Below, one piece after another: positions 1 to 6,058 of a stretch of DNA of 14,415 nt (positions are counted from its first letter, which is position 1; the number at the start of each line of letters is the position of its first letter). Both the position numbers and the translations under genes were made by a program. Source of the DNA: GWF sp031972135. Lineage in GTDB: Bacteria > Patescibacteriota > Microgenomatia > UBA1400 > UBA12108. The stretch is taken from positions 1 to 14,415 of the forward strand of contig DALYFH010000022.1 in NCBI GenBank assembly GCA_031972135.1, read 5' to 3'. The notes below the pieces were generated by a model. The model ran no database searches. It worked only from the letters and a program-made list of their open reading frames with translations, and was not told the origin of the DNA.

Positions 1-545
1 TCATATGGGAAAAACGATTTTAAAAATTGACTCATGTCAGACTTAAGTAGTTCTTTCGCGTGTTTATGAGCTTCAATGCTAACACCTTCATGAGTCTCTG
101 GTAGAACGAAGTAGTAGGCATCGCTATTGGGGAATTGTTCCATTGCTGACTGAGTCATGCTATAAAACATCTCTAAATGACGCTGAAACCCTGATGATAG
201 ATAAAACAAATACTTTAGACCATTCTCTCTGCCAAATTTTAAACCTTCATTTAGTAGAAGTGATGAGTTCTTTCTGGCCAAGTCAGTAGTCACAGTGGGG
301 GATTGTAAAACCCTAAAGGTCTCTCTAATTGGGGATAACTCAGATGTTGGGGTATCACAGGTGGTTAGAATTAGAACGTTACTCTTAAATTGATCAGGGA
401 TAGTTGATAGTTGTTGAGATAAATCTAACTTTTTTCCAAAAAGCCTCAAGATAGTAGGGGGAAGTTTCGATATACCAATTTTTTCTTTGATTGATCGTGA
501 AAATAATTTGGCTTGAGCAAAGATAGGTTCTTTTCTATTCGTCAT
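1..545 (-). CDS. Partial hypothetical protein, possibly GT-A glycosyltransferase-like (C-terminus beyond window)
   Basis: An open frame starts at the ATG at 545 on the minus strand and runs 181 codons off the left edge with no stop. I do not recognise the family. The N-terminal ~50 residues are basic and look unstructured. A beta-strand-like NVLILTTCDTP follows at about 55-65, then ARKNSSLLLNEGLKFGREN and a second hydrophobic strand KYLFYLSSGF at about 110-120. The order strand, helix with conserved Asn/Gly, then LFYLSSG recalls the GT-A fold, where the second strand normally ends in the metal-binding DxD. Here SSG stands in that place, so a sugar transferase role is only a guess. No signal peptide or membrane segment is visible. 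Start choice: TATAAT lies 10 bases upstream and no in-frame ATG upstream fits better. It is transcribed divergently from lepB. Confidence 0.7.
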   Translation of the reverse strand, partial: MTNRKEPIFAQAKLFSRSIKEKIGISKLPPTILRLFGKKLDLSQQLSTIPDQFKSNVLILTTCDTPTSELSPIRETFRVLQSPTVTTDLARKNSSLLLNEGLKFGRENGLKYLFYLSSGFQRHLEMFYSMTQSAMEQFPNSDAYYFVLPETHEGVSIEAHKHAKELLKSDMSQFLKSFFPY

Positions 546-555
546 TTAAGTAATT

Positions 556-584
556 ATTATACCCATAATAAACATATGGGTAAA
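556..584 (-). promoter_or_regulatory. Promoter for the gene starting at 545 (minus strand)
   Basis: On the minus strand, TTTACC (584-579) and a consensus TATAAT (561-556) are 17 bases apart. The -10 ends 10 bases before the ATG at 545, giving a leader of only about 4 nt. The promoter overlaps a perfect 7-bp inverted repeat, ACCCATA/TATGGGT at 561-567 and 575-581, which lies between the -10 and -35 and could be an operator. Confidence 0.55.
561..581. repeat. Inverted repeat ACCCATA-N7-TATGGGT
   Basis: A perfect 7-bp inverted repeat (561-567 and 575-581) has a 7-nt spacer, inside the promoter of the left-edge gene. It may be a protein-binding site or a chance palindrome in AT-rich DNA. It does not look like a terminator because no T-run follows it. 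Confidence 0.45.
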
Positions 585-588
585 TTCC

Positions 589-690
589 CCTGACGGCGTA
601 AAATAGCGCGTAAAAATACTGATGTCAGGCAGAAGAACTCCGCGGGTGAGTAGTCGGCGGCACACACCCGAGTGGAGTGAGTCAATCACT
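589..690. other. Cluster of inverted repeats in the gap upstream of lepB
   Basis: Three potential stems follow one another. CCTGAC 589-594 pairs with GTCAGG 624-629. ACTCC 637-641 pairs with GGAGT 674-678 and encloses CGGGTG 643-648 pairing with CACCCG 665-670, which together form an 11-bp imperfect hairpin. AGTGA 676-680 pairs with TCACT 686-690. The segment lies between two divergent promoters, so it would not be in either mRNA. It could hold operator sites or a small RNA. I find no tRNA-like arrangement in it. Confidence 0.35.
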
Positions 691-710
691 GGATTATCCG
701 AAACTGTTAC

Positions 711-739
711 TTGACGTTGTATAGATTCCATTCTATTCT
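711..739 (+). promoter_or_regulatory. Promoter of the lepB-flippase operon
   Basis: TTGACG (711-716), a 17-base spacer and TATTCT (734-739) form a sigma-70-type promoter. Only 8 bases separate the -10 from the lepB ATG at 748, so the transcript should start 1-2 bases before the start codon or on it. No Shine-Dalgarno sequence fits in this space. Confidence 0.5.
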
Positions 740-747
740 TACCTCAT

Positions 748-1350
748 ATGTTCTTTTTACGTAATCTCTGGCTATTTTTTCTCGACTTCCTCGAAACGAT
801 CGTCGTCTCACTCGCGATCTTTGCTGTCGTCTATATTTTCCTCTTCCAGCCACATCAGGTAGATGGCAAGAGTATGGAGCCCAACTTTCATAACGCCGAA
901 TATATCTTGACCGACAAGATCAGTTATCGTATCAGCACTCCCAAGAGGGGTGACGTGGTCGTCTTTCACTCTCCACAAGATGCAGGGACCGACTTTATCA
1001 AGCGGATAGTTGGCGTACCCGGTGACATGGTCATGGTCAAAGACGGCTACTATTACCTCAACGGCACTAGACTAGACGAAGAATACATTAATGACCCAGG
1101 CAAAGTGGCTCCAGGTCGCTTTTTGCGCGACGGCGCAACCGCTGAGGTCCCGAACGGTCAGTACCTAGTCATGGGTGACAATCGTCTCCACAGCTCAGAC
1201 TCACGTGAATGGGGCTTTGTTCCCCGTACCAACATCGTTGGTAGAGCGTTCTTCCGCTACTGGCCAGTCGATGTCTTTGGTACCATCCCAACAGCCGAAG
1301 CCGAGCTAACCATGGGTAACGTCAAAGGCGCCATTGATGCAGCCAAGTAG
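748..1350 (+). CDS. lepB: Signal peptidase I (S26 family)
   Basis: This membrane-anchored serine/lysine protease removes signal peptides from proteins exported by the Sec pathway, acting on the outer face of the membrane. At 200 residues it has the compact size typical of Gram-positive-type enzymes. Residues ~14-33 form the single N-terminal membrane anchor. The catalytic Ser42 lies in GKSMEP, the general base Lys85 in DFIKRIVGVPGD, and box E at 142-156 (GDNRLHSSDSREWG) is intact. PKRGDVVVF at 65-73 is also typical. All active-site parts are present, so it should be functional. It heads an operon with the flippase gene 3 bases downstream. A likely client in this window is the secreted C39-like protein at 4013-6016, whose signal peptide ends VFA. 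The family assignment is secure. Confidence 0.96.
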   Translation: MFFLRNLWLFFLDFLETIVVSLAIFAVVYIFLFQPHQVDGKSMEPNFHNAEYILTDKISYRISTPKRGDVVVFHSPQDAGTDFIKRIVGVPGDMVMVKDGYYYLNGTRLDEEYINDPGKVAPGRFLRDGATAEVPNGQYLVMGDNRLHSSDSREWGFVPRTNIVGRAFFRYWPVDVFGTIPTAEAELTMGNVKGAIDAAK

Positions 1351-1353
1351 CCT

Positions 1354-2541
1354 ATGAGCTACTCAGTCAAACGCTCAGCAGTCCTCAACCTCACTAGCTA
1401 CATTTACCTATTCATCGCAAGCATTGCGACCACGCCAACTCTAATCCGCTACCTAGGCCTCACCGACTTTGGCACTTACGTATTATCACTTGGAGTCCTG
1501 GCCTTAGCTACCTCGGTCGACTTAGGTCTCTCTCGCTCGGTCGTCTACCACCTGGCTAAGTCAAAAAATGAATTTATTACTAAGCAAATACTCTCAACCT
1601 CACTCTTGCTACATTTTGCCCTTGGTACCATCTTTGCTCTCATTGCCACTATCTGGTTTTCACCTCATCTCAGCATCTTAATACTCTCTACCTATATCCT
1701 CGGACACTATCAGGCATACCATGAGTCGCAGGGGAACTTTGGGATGGTTAACATGCGAGCGTTTGTGATAGGAACTACTAATACTGTAGTTGCTGGACTA
1801 CTCGCTTACTTTGGGTACAGTGTTATTGCTATCCTAATCAGTTTGTCGGCTTCGACGCTCCTCACCATCCTAGTGATGGCGCTATACACCCCGACAGGAA
1901 GTACACAATATTTTTCCTGGTCAGTCGCCAAAAAAATATTAAGCTATGGTCTAAAACTACAGGTTGGCAAACTAGTTAACTCGCTCCAGGCGCAGTACCC
2001 CAAACTGTTATTTGCGAGCGATGCTGTAGCTCTCACTGTCCTCTCGCTTAGCTCTAGTTTGGTCGCCAAAGCAGCCGGTGCTGTTTCACAGGTCGCGATC
2101 GCCATCTTCCCATTTAGTATTAGGACTCGCGGCGAACCGGTACTAAGGATTTACTACAATTATGCTCAGCTCTCGCTCCTTGCTCTAAGTATCGCGACCA
2201 TAGTTATGTATTCCTACTTTGGAGAGAGCTTGCTGTACTGGTGGCTAGGGGATCGCTCACTAGTTACGCAGCTACACAACTTCCTGCTGTCATACCGCTA
2301 TTACGGACTCCTCTTAGTATTAACACCCCTTGCTAGTACTATCCTAGACAGTCGCAATATGGCTGGCAGGTCCTCATTCTACGCGCTAGTCGCGCTCCTA
2401 ATAGAGCTGGTAGTCGTTACATTCACCTATCCGGTATACGGTGTTATGAGTATTGCCTATGGCAGTATCGCTAGTCTCTTGGTTATGGTCCCGATCCTCT
2501 TAATCACTACTCAAAAAAGTGTATCTCTTGACGATAATTAG
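1354..2541 (+). CDS. Polysaccharide/oligosaccharide flippase (Wzx-like, MOP superfamily)
   Basis: This is a 395-residue, almost wholly hydrophobic protein with about 10-12 predicted membrane helices. The N-terminus is characteristic of Wzx/RfbX-type flippases: a basic start, NLTSYIYLFIASIATTPTLI, then RYLGLTDFGTYVLSLG and a DLGLSRSVVYHLA segment. Such proteins move undecaprenyl-linked glycan units from the inner to the outer leaflet. It follows lepB by 3 bases with no Shine-Dalgarno sequence and is presumably co-transcribed. Its last 35 bases overlap the 3' end of the convergent methyltransferase gene. The many glycosyltransferases and a Wzy-like gene nearby support a glycan substrate rather than a drug (MATE). 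The exact substrate cannot be read from the sequence. Confidence 0.85.
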   Translation: MSYSVKRSAVLNLTSYIYLFIASIATTPTLIRYLGLTDFGTYVLSLGVLALATSVDLGLSRSVVYHLAKSKNEFITKQILSTSLLLHFALGTIFALIATIWFSPHLSILILSTYILGHYQAYHESQGNFGMVNMRAFVIGTTNTVVAGLLAYFGYSVIAILISLSASTLLTILVMALYTPTGSTQYFSWSVAKKILSYGLKLQVGKLVNSLQAQYPKLLFASDAVALTVLSLSSSLVAKAAGAVSQVAIAIFPFSIRTRGEPVLRIYYNYAQLSLLALSIATIVMYSYFGESLLYWWLGDRSLVTQLHNFLLSYRYYGLLLVLTPLASTILDSRNMAGRSSFYALVALLIELVVVTFTYPVYGVMSIAYGSIASLLVMVPILLITTQKSVSLDDN

Positions 2542-3178
2542 CTTCGTTTAGTGCTCGCTTTATTATTTTTATCGCGTCAAATAATCTGTGTCTATATGGC
2601 TTGTGACCACCAATTATTTGCTTTTGTTTCTTTAGCTGCTTCTTAAGTGTCGCTTTACTCCATAATTTACTATTCCAAGCGATCGCTATTACGTGCTTAG
2701 GATTTAGCTTTACTTCATTATCAAATGGTACCGATATTCCGAGTACTACTTTTTGCCATTTTTCGGGGACTAGAGTTGAGAGTCCATACGGGGTATAGCG
2801 AAAATAATCTGATGGGTGCATATGGATAGGGAAGTTCTGTTGTGAAGAGAGGATGATCGCTCCATTCTTTTTTACTACTCGCTGTATTTCTGCTGTCATC
2901 ATCCACGGGTTATTTGCATGTTCTAGTGTCTCTAGACAGATGATCAGGTCAAAACTATGGTCAGGGAAGGGGAGGTTATTAGCATCAGCGACCACATCTA
3001 CCCCGACTCCGTCCTGCATATCTAATCCTACGTATTTACTCTTAGGTAAGAGCGGTCGCAGGTTACAAATCTCATCCTGCTGGTCCGCCACGCGTGAGCC
3101 GATCTCTAGTACTTTGAGTGGTTGAGAGCTCATGTTCGAGAGGATCACTTCTAGCGCTGCTCGCAGTTCTTTGGTCAT
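2507..3178 (-). CDS. SAM-dependent class I methyltransferase (Methyltransf_11-like)
   Basis: This is a 223-residue Rossmann-fold methyltransferase. Motif I is VLEIGSR at 23-29, the SAM-ribose acidic loop is YVGLDMQ at 50-55, and VVADANNLPFPDHSFDLIIC at 62-81 carries motifs II/III. LETLEHANNPW at 82-92 and the HPSDYFRYTPYGLSTL stretch from 121 are typical of methyltransferases found in surface-glycan clusters. The C-terminal ~50 residues are strongly basic (KKQLKKQKQ). No membrane segment is seen, so it is cytoplasmic. Methylation of a sugar or lipid-linked intermediate is inferred from context only. It is divergent from the GT2 gene at 3197 across an 18-base gap, and its 3' end overlaps the flippase gene by 35 bases. 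Confidence 0.85.
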   Translation of the reverse strand: MTKELRAALEVILSNMSSQPLKVLEIGSRVADQQDEICNLRPLLPKSKYVGLDMQDGVGVDVVADANNLPFPDHSFDLIICLETLEHANNPWMMTAEIQRVVKKNGAIILSSQQNFPIHMHPSDYFRYTPYGLSTLVPEKWQKVVLGISVPFDNEVKLNPKHVIAIAWNSKLWSKATLKKQLKKQKQIIGGHKPYRHRLFDAIKIIKRALNEANYRQEIHFFE

Positions 3179-3183
3179 GTGCC

Positions 3184-3189
3184 TATAAT
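3184..3189 (+). promoter_or_regulatory. -10 box of the GT2 gene at 3197, interlocked with the opposing promoter
   Basis: A consensus TATAAT ends 7 bases before the ATG at 3197, placing transcription start on or next to the A of ATG. I see no convincing -35; a TG lies two bases upstream of the hexamer. Five of its six bases are shared with the minus-strand -10. Confidence 0.5.
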
Positions 3190-3193
3190 ACCA
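3185..3193 (-). promoter_or_regulatory. Extended -10 promoter of the methyltransferase gene
   Basis: On the minus strand TGgTATTAT (3193-3185) is an extended -10 element. It ends 6 bases before the ATG at 3178, the spacing expected for a transcript that starts at the initiation codon. No -35 is apparent, which fits an extended -10 promoter. Confidence 0.5.
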
Positions 3194-3196
3194 CTC

Positions 3197-4033
3197 ATGA
3201 AGACCAAAGTATTTGCTCTCATTCTCAACTACAATAATCCTAGTTACACAGTCGAGGCCGCCCTATCGCTAAAAAAAAGCGATCTGGGTGACAATGTTCA
3301 GATCGTCGTGATCGATAACGGCAAAACCCAAAATAAAGATCACTTTACTAGGTCCATTCCGGGCAGTATCTACATAAAATCGAGGGGTAATATCGGCTTT
3401 GCCGCCGGCAATAACCTAGGGATCAAATATGCTCTAGATCATGGCGCTACCCATATTCTTATACTCAATCCCGATGTCAGGATACCCAAGGTATTTATTA
3501 AGCCGCTCCTAAGTACTTTTAAGGTTCACCAAAATGCAGGTTTAGTCGCACCTGCCCACAGGGAACCTGGCTCATTAACCTATGGTCTAGGTGGCAGTAT
3601 TAACTGGTCTAACTGTACATTTTCACTAGATAACACTTCTAAGCTGCCAAAGAATGAATGCGAATATGATCACCTGACTTTTGCTTGTGTCCTAATCAAA
3701 GCTGATGTTATTAGACAGGTAGGTCTCTTAGATGAGCGATACTTTATGTACCTCGAAGATGTCGATTACTGTGTACGCACAAAAAACGCTGGTTTCAAAC
3801 TATTACTTAACCCCACTGTCTGCGTCACTCACAAGACATCATCTTCATTTACAGATAAGAGGGGTAAGATAAAACTAAGCTTATCCAGCTGCCTAAAATT
3901 TATTAACAAATGGTACCGCTTCCCATCTAACATTATTCCCTATCTACATTCGCTATATTTTTATCCCATGACCTACGTACTGTGGACACTAAAGTTGTGG
4001 AAGAAAAAGCTATTACCAACGCCAGTAATGTGA
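3197..4033 (+). CDS. GT2 family glycosyltransferase (rhamnosyltransferase-like)
   Basis: This is a 278-residue inverting GT-A glycosyltransferase expected to add a sugar from a nucleotide donor to a lipid-linked glycan at the inner membrane face. FALILNYNNPSYT is at 6-18, VVIDNGK at 37-43 and RGNIGFAAGNNLGI at 63-76. The metal/donor motif NPDV is at 91-94, and LDERYFMYLEDVDYC at 178-192 carries the acceptor-side catalytic ED. These are all hallmarks of WbbL-like rhamnosyltransferases. I chose the ATG at 3197 over an in-frame GTG at 3179: the conserved first strand begins right after it, and TATAAT sits 7 bases upstream. It is a paralogue of the GT2 at 10908-11699. It overlaps the convergent C39-like gene by 21 bases. 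The donor sugar is unknown. Confidence 0.9.
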   Translation: MKTKVFALILNYNNPSYTVEAALSLKKSDLGDNVQIVVIDNGKTQNKDHFTRSIPGSIYIKSRGNIGFAAGNNLGIKYALDHGATHILILNPDVRIPKVFIKPLLSTFKVHQNAGLVAPAHREPGSLTYGLGGSINWSNCTFSLDNTSKLPKNECEYDHLTFACVLIKADVIRQVGLLDERYFMYLEDVDYCVRTKNAGFKLLLNPTVCVTHKTSSSFTDKRGKIKLSLSSCLKFINKWYRFPSNIIPYLHSLYFYPMTYVLWTLKLWKKKLLPTPVM

Positions 4034-6016
4034 GTGGATATTAATTTTTTCTATCTTGGATGCATTGCTTAGGTTCCCTGCACGATCTTCTGCTGTAACT
4101 TTTACATATATCTGCTTAACTTTTGGTGTCGGTAGCCATTGCCAGTTGTCTCTTGATTCGATACGGTTAGTGATTACATTCTTTTCTGTTCCCCACTCAA
4201 CAATATACTTTACGGCATCACGACTAGGTGTCCAACTGACTATACTAAACGGTCGCATCCCAATGCCCCAAATATGCTTTACACTACCTGGTGGCGTCAT
4301 ATCTATGTTGGCGGGGTTACTTTTTAGAGTGTAACTTTTACAGTTATTCAAGCTGTCGCAGATATTTGCGGTGACTGTACAGGTCTGATTCTTACCTTCA
4401 CGACTGATCACACAGGTAGGGGATACAAATCCAGTTGGGAGGTTAGGGTCGCTAAAGATGAAAGTAGCAGTCTGTACTGACTTATACCATCCAGTAAAAT
4501 TATTTGTACTCACATAAGCGGGTGGGGTGATATCGAGTGGTTCAATAGTTGGTTCACTCCCACTAGTGCTGTAGCTTATGTTCCAGCTACTGTCACCTGC
4601 TGGTGCTGCTTGATCTAGGATATCTACTGCACCATCGGCATTATATACATACACTTTAAACTGTGACCCAGCGGCTCCCGGATTATTAACATTCAGTCGA
4701 TAGCTACCGTCTACTGGCTTTGGTAGCATTAGCACCTTAGCGCTAGTTGTCGCACTACTTCCTACATCGTCATGAATACTCTCAACATAGGAGTTAGCGA
4801 CATTACTACCTGAGAATAATAGGTCTAGATCCATATTAGGCTCACCCACTATCATGAGATACGATAGGTCGGTATTACTAGGTGTATAAGTATTTACACT
4901 AACTAGTGGATCTAACTTTGGCTTAGATTTGCGGCTCTCATCTAATGGGTCATTAATCATGTAAGTAGTATCGTCATGGTCATGTAGTGTGACAAAGTGT
5001 CCACCTTCATTAACTATCGGGTATTGTCCACTCTCGATCTCATCTGCTGCGCTACCATAACTCTTAACAAACTCAAGATCGGTTGGGGAGTTTCCCGCTA
5101 CTCTAGATTCACGAGCGAGGCGACTGATTGCCAGCCAGTTAAGCAGACCATTACCGATATACCCATCTGGCTGCGAGGATAACCATGTATTCAACTTATC
5201 AGGATTTGCTATGTCACCATTTGGCATCTTAATATCGTATTCTTTGAGTACCATCGCGACCGAGGTGATAGCGCATCCCCAGCGCTCGATACTATTAACC
5301 TCTGACCCAGCCCACGAACTAGCATTATCATATGGCAATTCCTTCCATGCTGGGTCGCGCTGAGATAGGTAGGGAAAAGAAGGTATGGCTACAGTGTTAT
5401 TAATTTGTATACGGTCGATCTCTATTACTGGCCAAGAGCTAGTAGTGGACACGATATCAGGGTTACCAAACCAAATACTGTCTATTTTTTTGCTACTAAT
5501 TGTTGTTCCTTGAAATATATCGTCAAGGTAGATTTCATACATTCCAGGACTTCCTGATATTTTAAGATTATGTAACCCAGTCTGGTCGAATATCTCGCTA
5601 TGGATGAACGGATATCTACCAAGTCGGAGTTTAGGTGGAGCCCCCCAGTTCCAAGTCCACGCAATTGAGTTGCTTCCTACATCATAATTATTTCCATTTA
5701 CTGGGTAATTGTCATCAATGATTATTCCAGCTCCAAATACTCCAATATATGAGTATCTGAAGTCTATTGATATGCTCGCTACTTGTTCACCTATATGTTG
5801 ATTTTTTAAAGCTACATATGGGAAATGTTTCGCACTGTTTGGCGCTGAAAGTATGAGTTTCCCAGATTCGACGACCACACTTCCAGAGTTCGTACTAACG
5901 TTATAATTATCTAGCGAAGATTGAGAGTCAAATTCATCTATGAACGCAAATACATCACTAGGGTAAAATAAACCTAGTAACACAAAGCAAACCAACTTGA
6001 GCAGTAAGTTTTTCAT
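4013..6016 (-). CDS. Secreted multidomain C39-like cysteine peptidase with ConA-like and Ig/FN3 domains
   Basis: This 667-residue exported protein starts with a clear signal peptide: K3, a hydrophobic core at 4-18, and cleavage probably after VFA (24). Residues ~26-207 are beta-rich and resemble a concanavalin/LamG-type lectin domain (for example LHNLKISG and YEIYLDD near 148-166). Residues ~211-392 match the C39-like peptidase fold (Peptidase_C39_2): Cys248 in RWGCAITSVAMVL, His340 in GGHFVTLHD and Asn355/Asp356 in INDPLD form a plausible Cys-His-Asn/Asp site. Residues ~395-490 are another beta domain. Residues ~495-575 are Ig-like with four cysteines (535, 546, 553, 559). Residues ~577-660 look like fibronectin type III. 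There is no sortase motif or C-terminal membrane helix, so it is released or held non-covalently. The substrate is unknown: cleavage or binding of a cell-wall or host-surface target is inference. Confidence 0.85.
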   Translation of the reverse strand: MKNLLLKLVCFVLLGLFYPSDVFAFIDEFDSQSSLDNYNVSTNSGSVVVESGKLILSAPNSAKHFPYVALKNQHIGEQVASISIDFRYSYIGVFGAGIIIDDNYPVNGNNYDVGSNSIAWTWNWGAPPKLRLGRYPFIHSEIFDQTGLHNLKISGSPGMYEIYLDDIFQGTTISSKKIDSIWFGNPDIVSTTSSWPVIEIDRIQINNTVAIPSFPYLSQRDPAWKELPYDNASSWAGSEVNSIERWGCAITSVAMVLKEYDIKMPNGDIANPDKLNTWLSSQPDGYIGNGLLNWLAISRLARESRVAGNSPTDLEFVKSYGSAADEIESGQYPIVNEGGHFVTLHDHDDTTYMINDPLDESRKSKPKLDPLVSVNTYTPSNTDLSYLMIVGEPNMDLDLLFSGSNVANSYVESIHDDVGSSATTSAKVLMLPKPVDGSYRLNVNNPGAAGSQFKVYVYNADGAVDILDQAAPAGDSSWNISYSTSGSEPTIEPLDITPPAYVSTNNFTGWYKSVQTATFIFSDPNLPTGFVSPTCVISREGKNQTCTVTANICDSLNNCKSYTLKSNPANIDMTPPGSVKHIWGIGMRPFSIVSWTPSRDAVKYIVEWGTEKNVITNRIESRDNWQWLPTPKVKQIYVKVTAEDRAGNLSNASKIEKINIHSHYWRW

Positions 6017-6020
6017 TGCT

Positions 6021-6026
6021 TATAGT
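6021..6026 (+). promoter_or_regulatory. Possible -10 of the first GT4 gene
   Basis: TATAGT (6021-6026) lies 18 bases after TTGAGC (5997-6002). This would give a leader of about 25 nt without a Shine-Dalgarno sequence. GATAAT at 6027-6032 is an alternative. It is weaker than the opposing promoter, and it is the one transcription unit here that does not look leaderless. Confidence 0.3.
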
Positions 6027-6027
6027 G

Positions 6028-6055
6028 ATAATACTAAATAGATAGAACGTGTCAA
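6028..6055 (-). promoter_or_regulatory. Promoter of the secreted C39-like gene
   Basis: On the minus strand a perfect TTGACA (6055-6050) is followed after 16 bases by TATTAT (6033-6028). The -10 ends 11 bases before the ATG at 6016, so the leader is about 4-5 nt. This is the best -35/-10 pair in the window and suggests strong expression. It occupies nearly all of the 42-base divergent gap. Confidence 0.6.
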
Positions 6056-6058
6056 TAT

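Noticed and set aside
546..731. A 61-codon minus-strand ORF filling the gap upstream of lepB, with GAGG about 10 bases before its ATG
   Set aside because: It would contain the promoter and inverted repeats of the left-edge gene, has no promoter of its own and no recognisable protein character. I treat the region as regulatory, but a small protein cannot be fully excluded.
546..747. A possible tRNA or other known RNA gene suggested by the GC-rich stems
   Set aside because: I find no T-loop GGTTCRA consensus, no acceptor stem of 7 bp at the right spacing and no CCA; the stems do not fold into a cloverleaf.
3179..3196. GTG start adding six residues to the GT2 at 3197
   Set aside because: The six codons contain the TATAAT box; the ATG at 3197 precedes the conserved strand directly.
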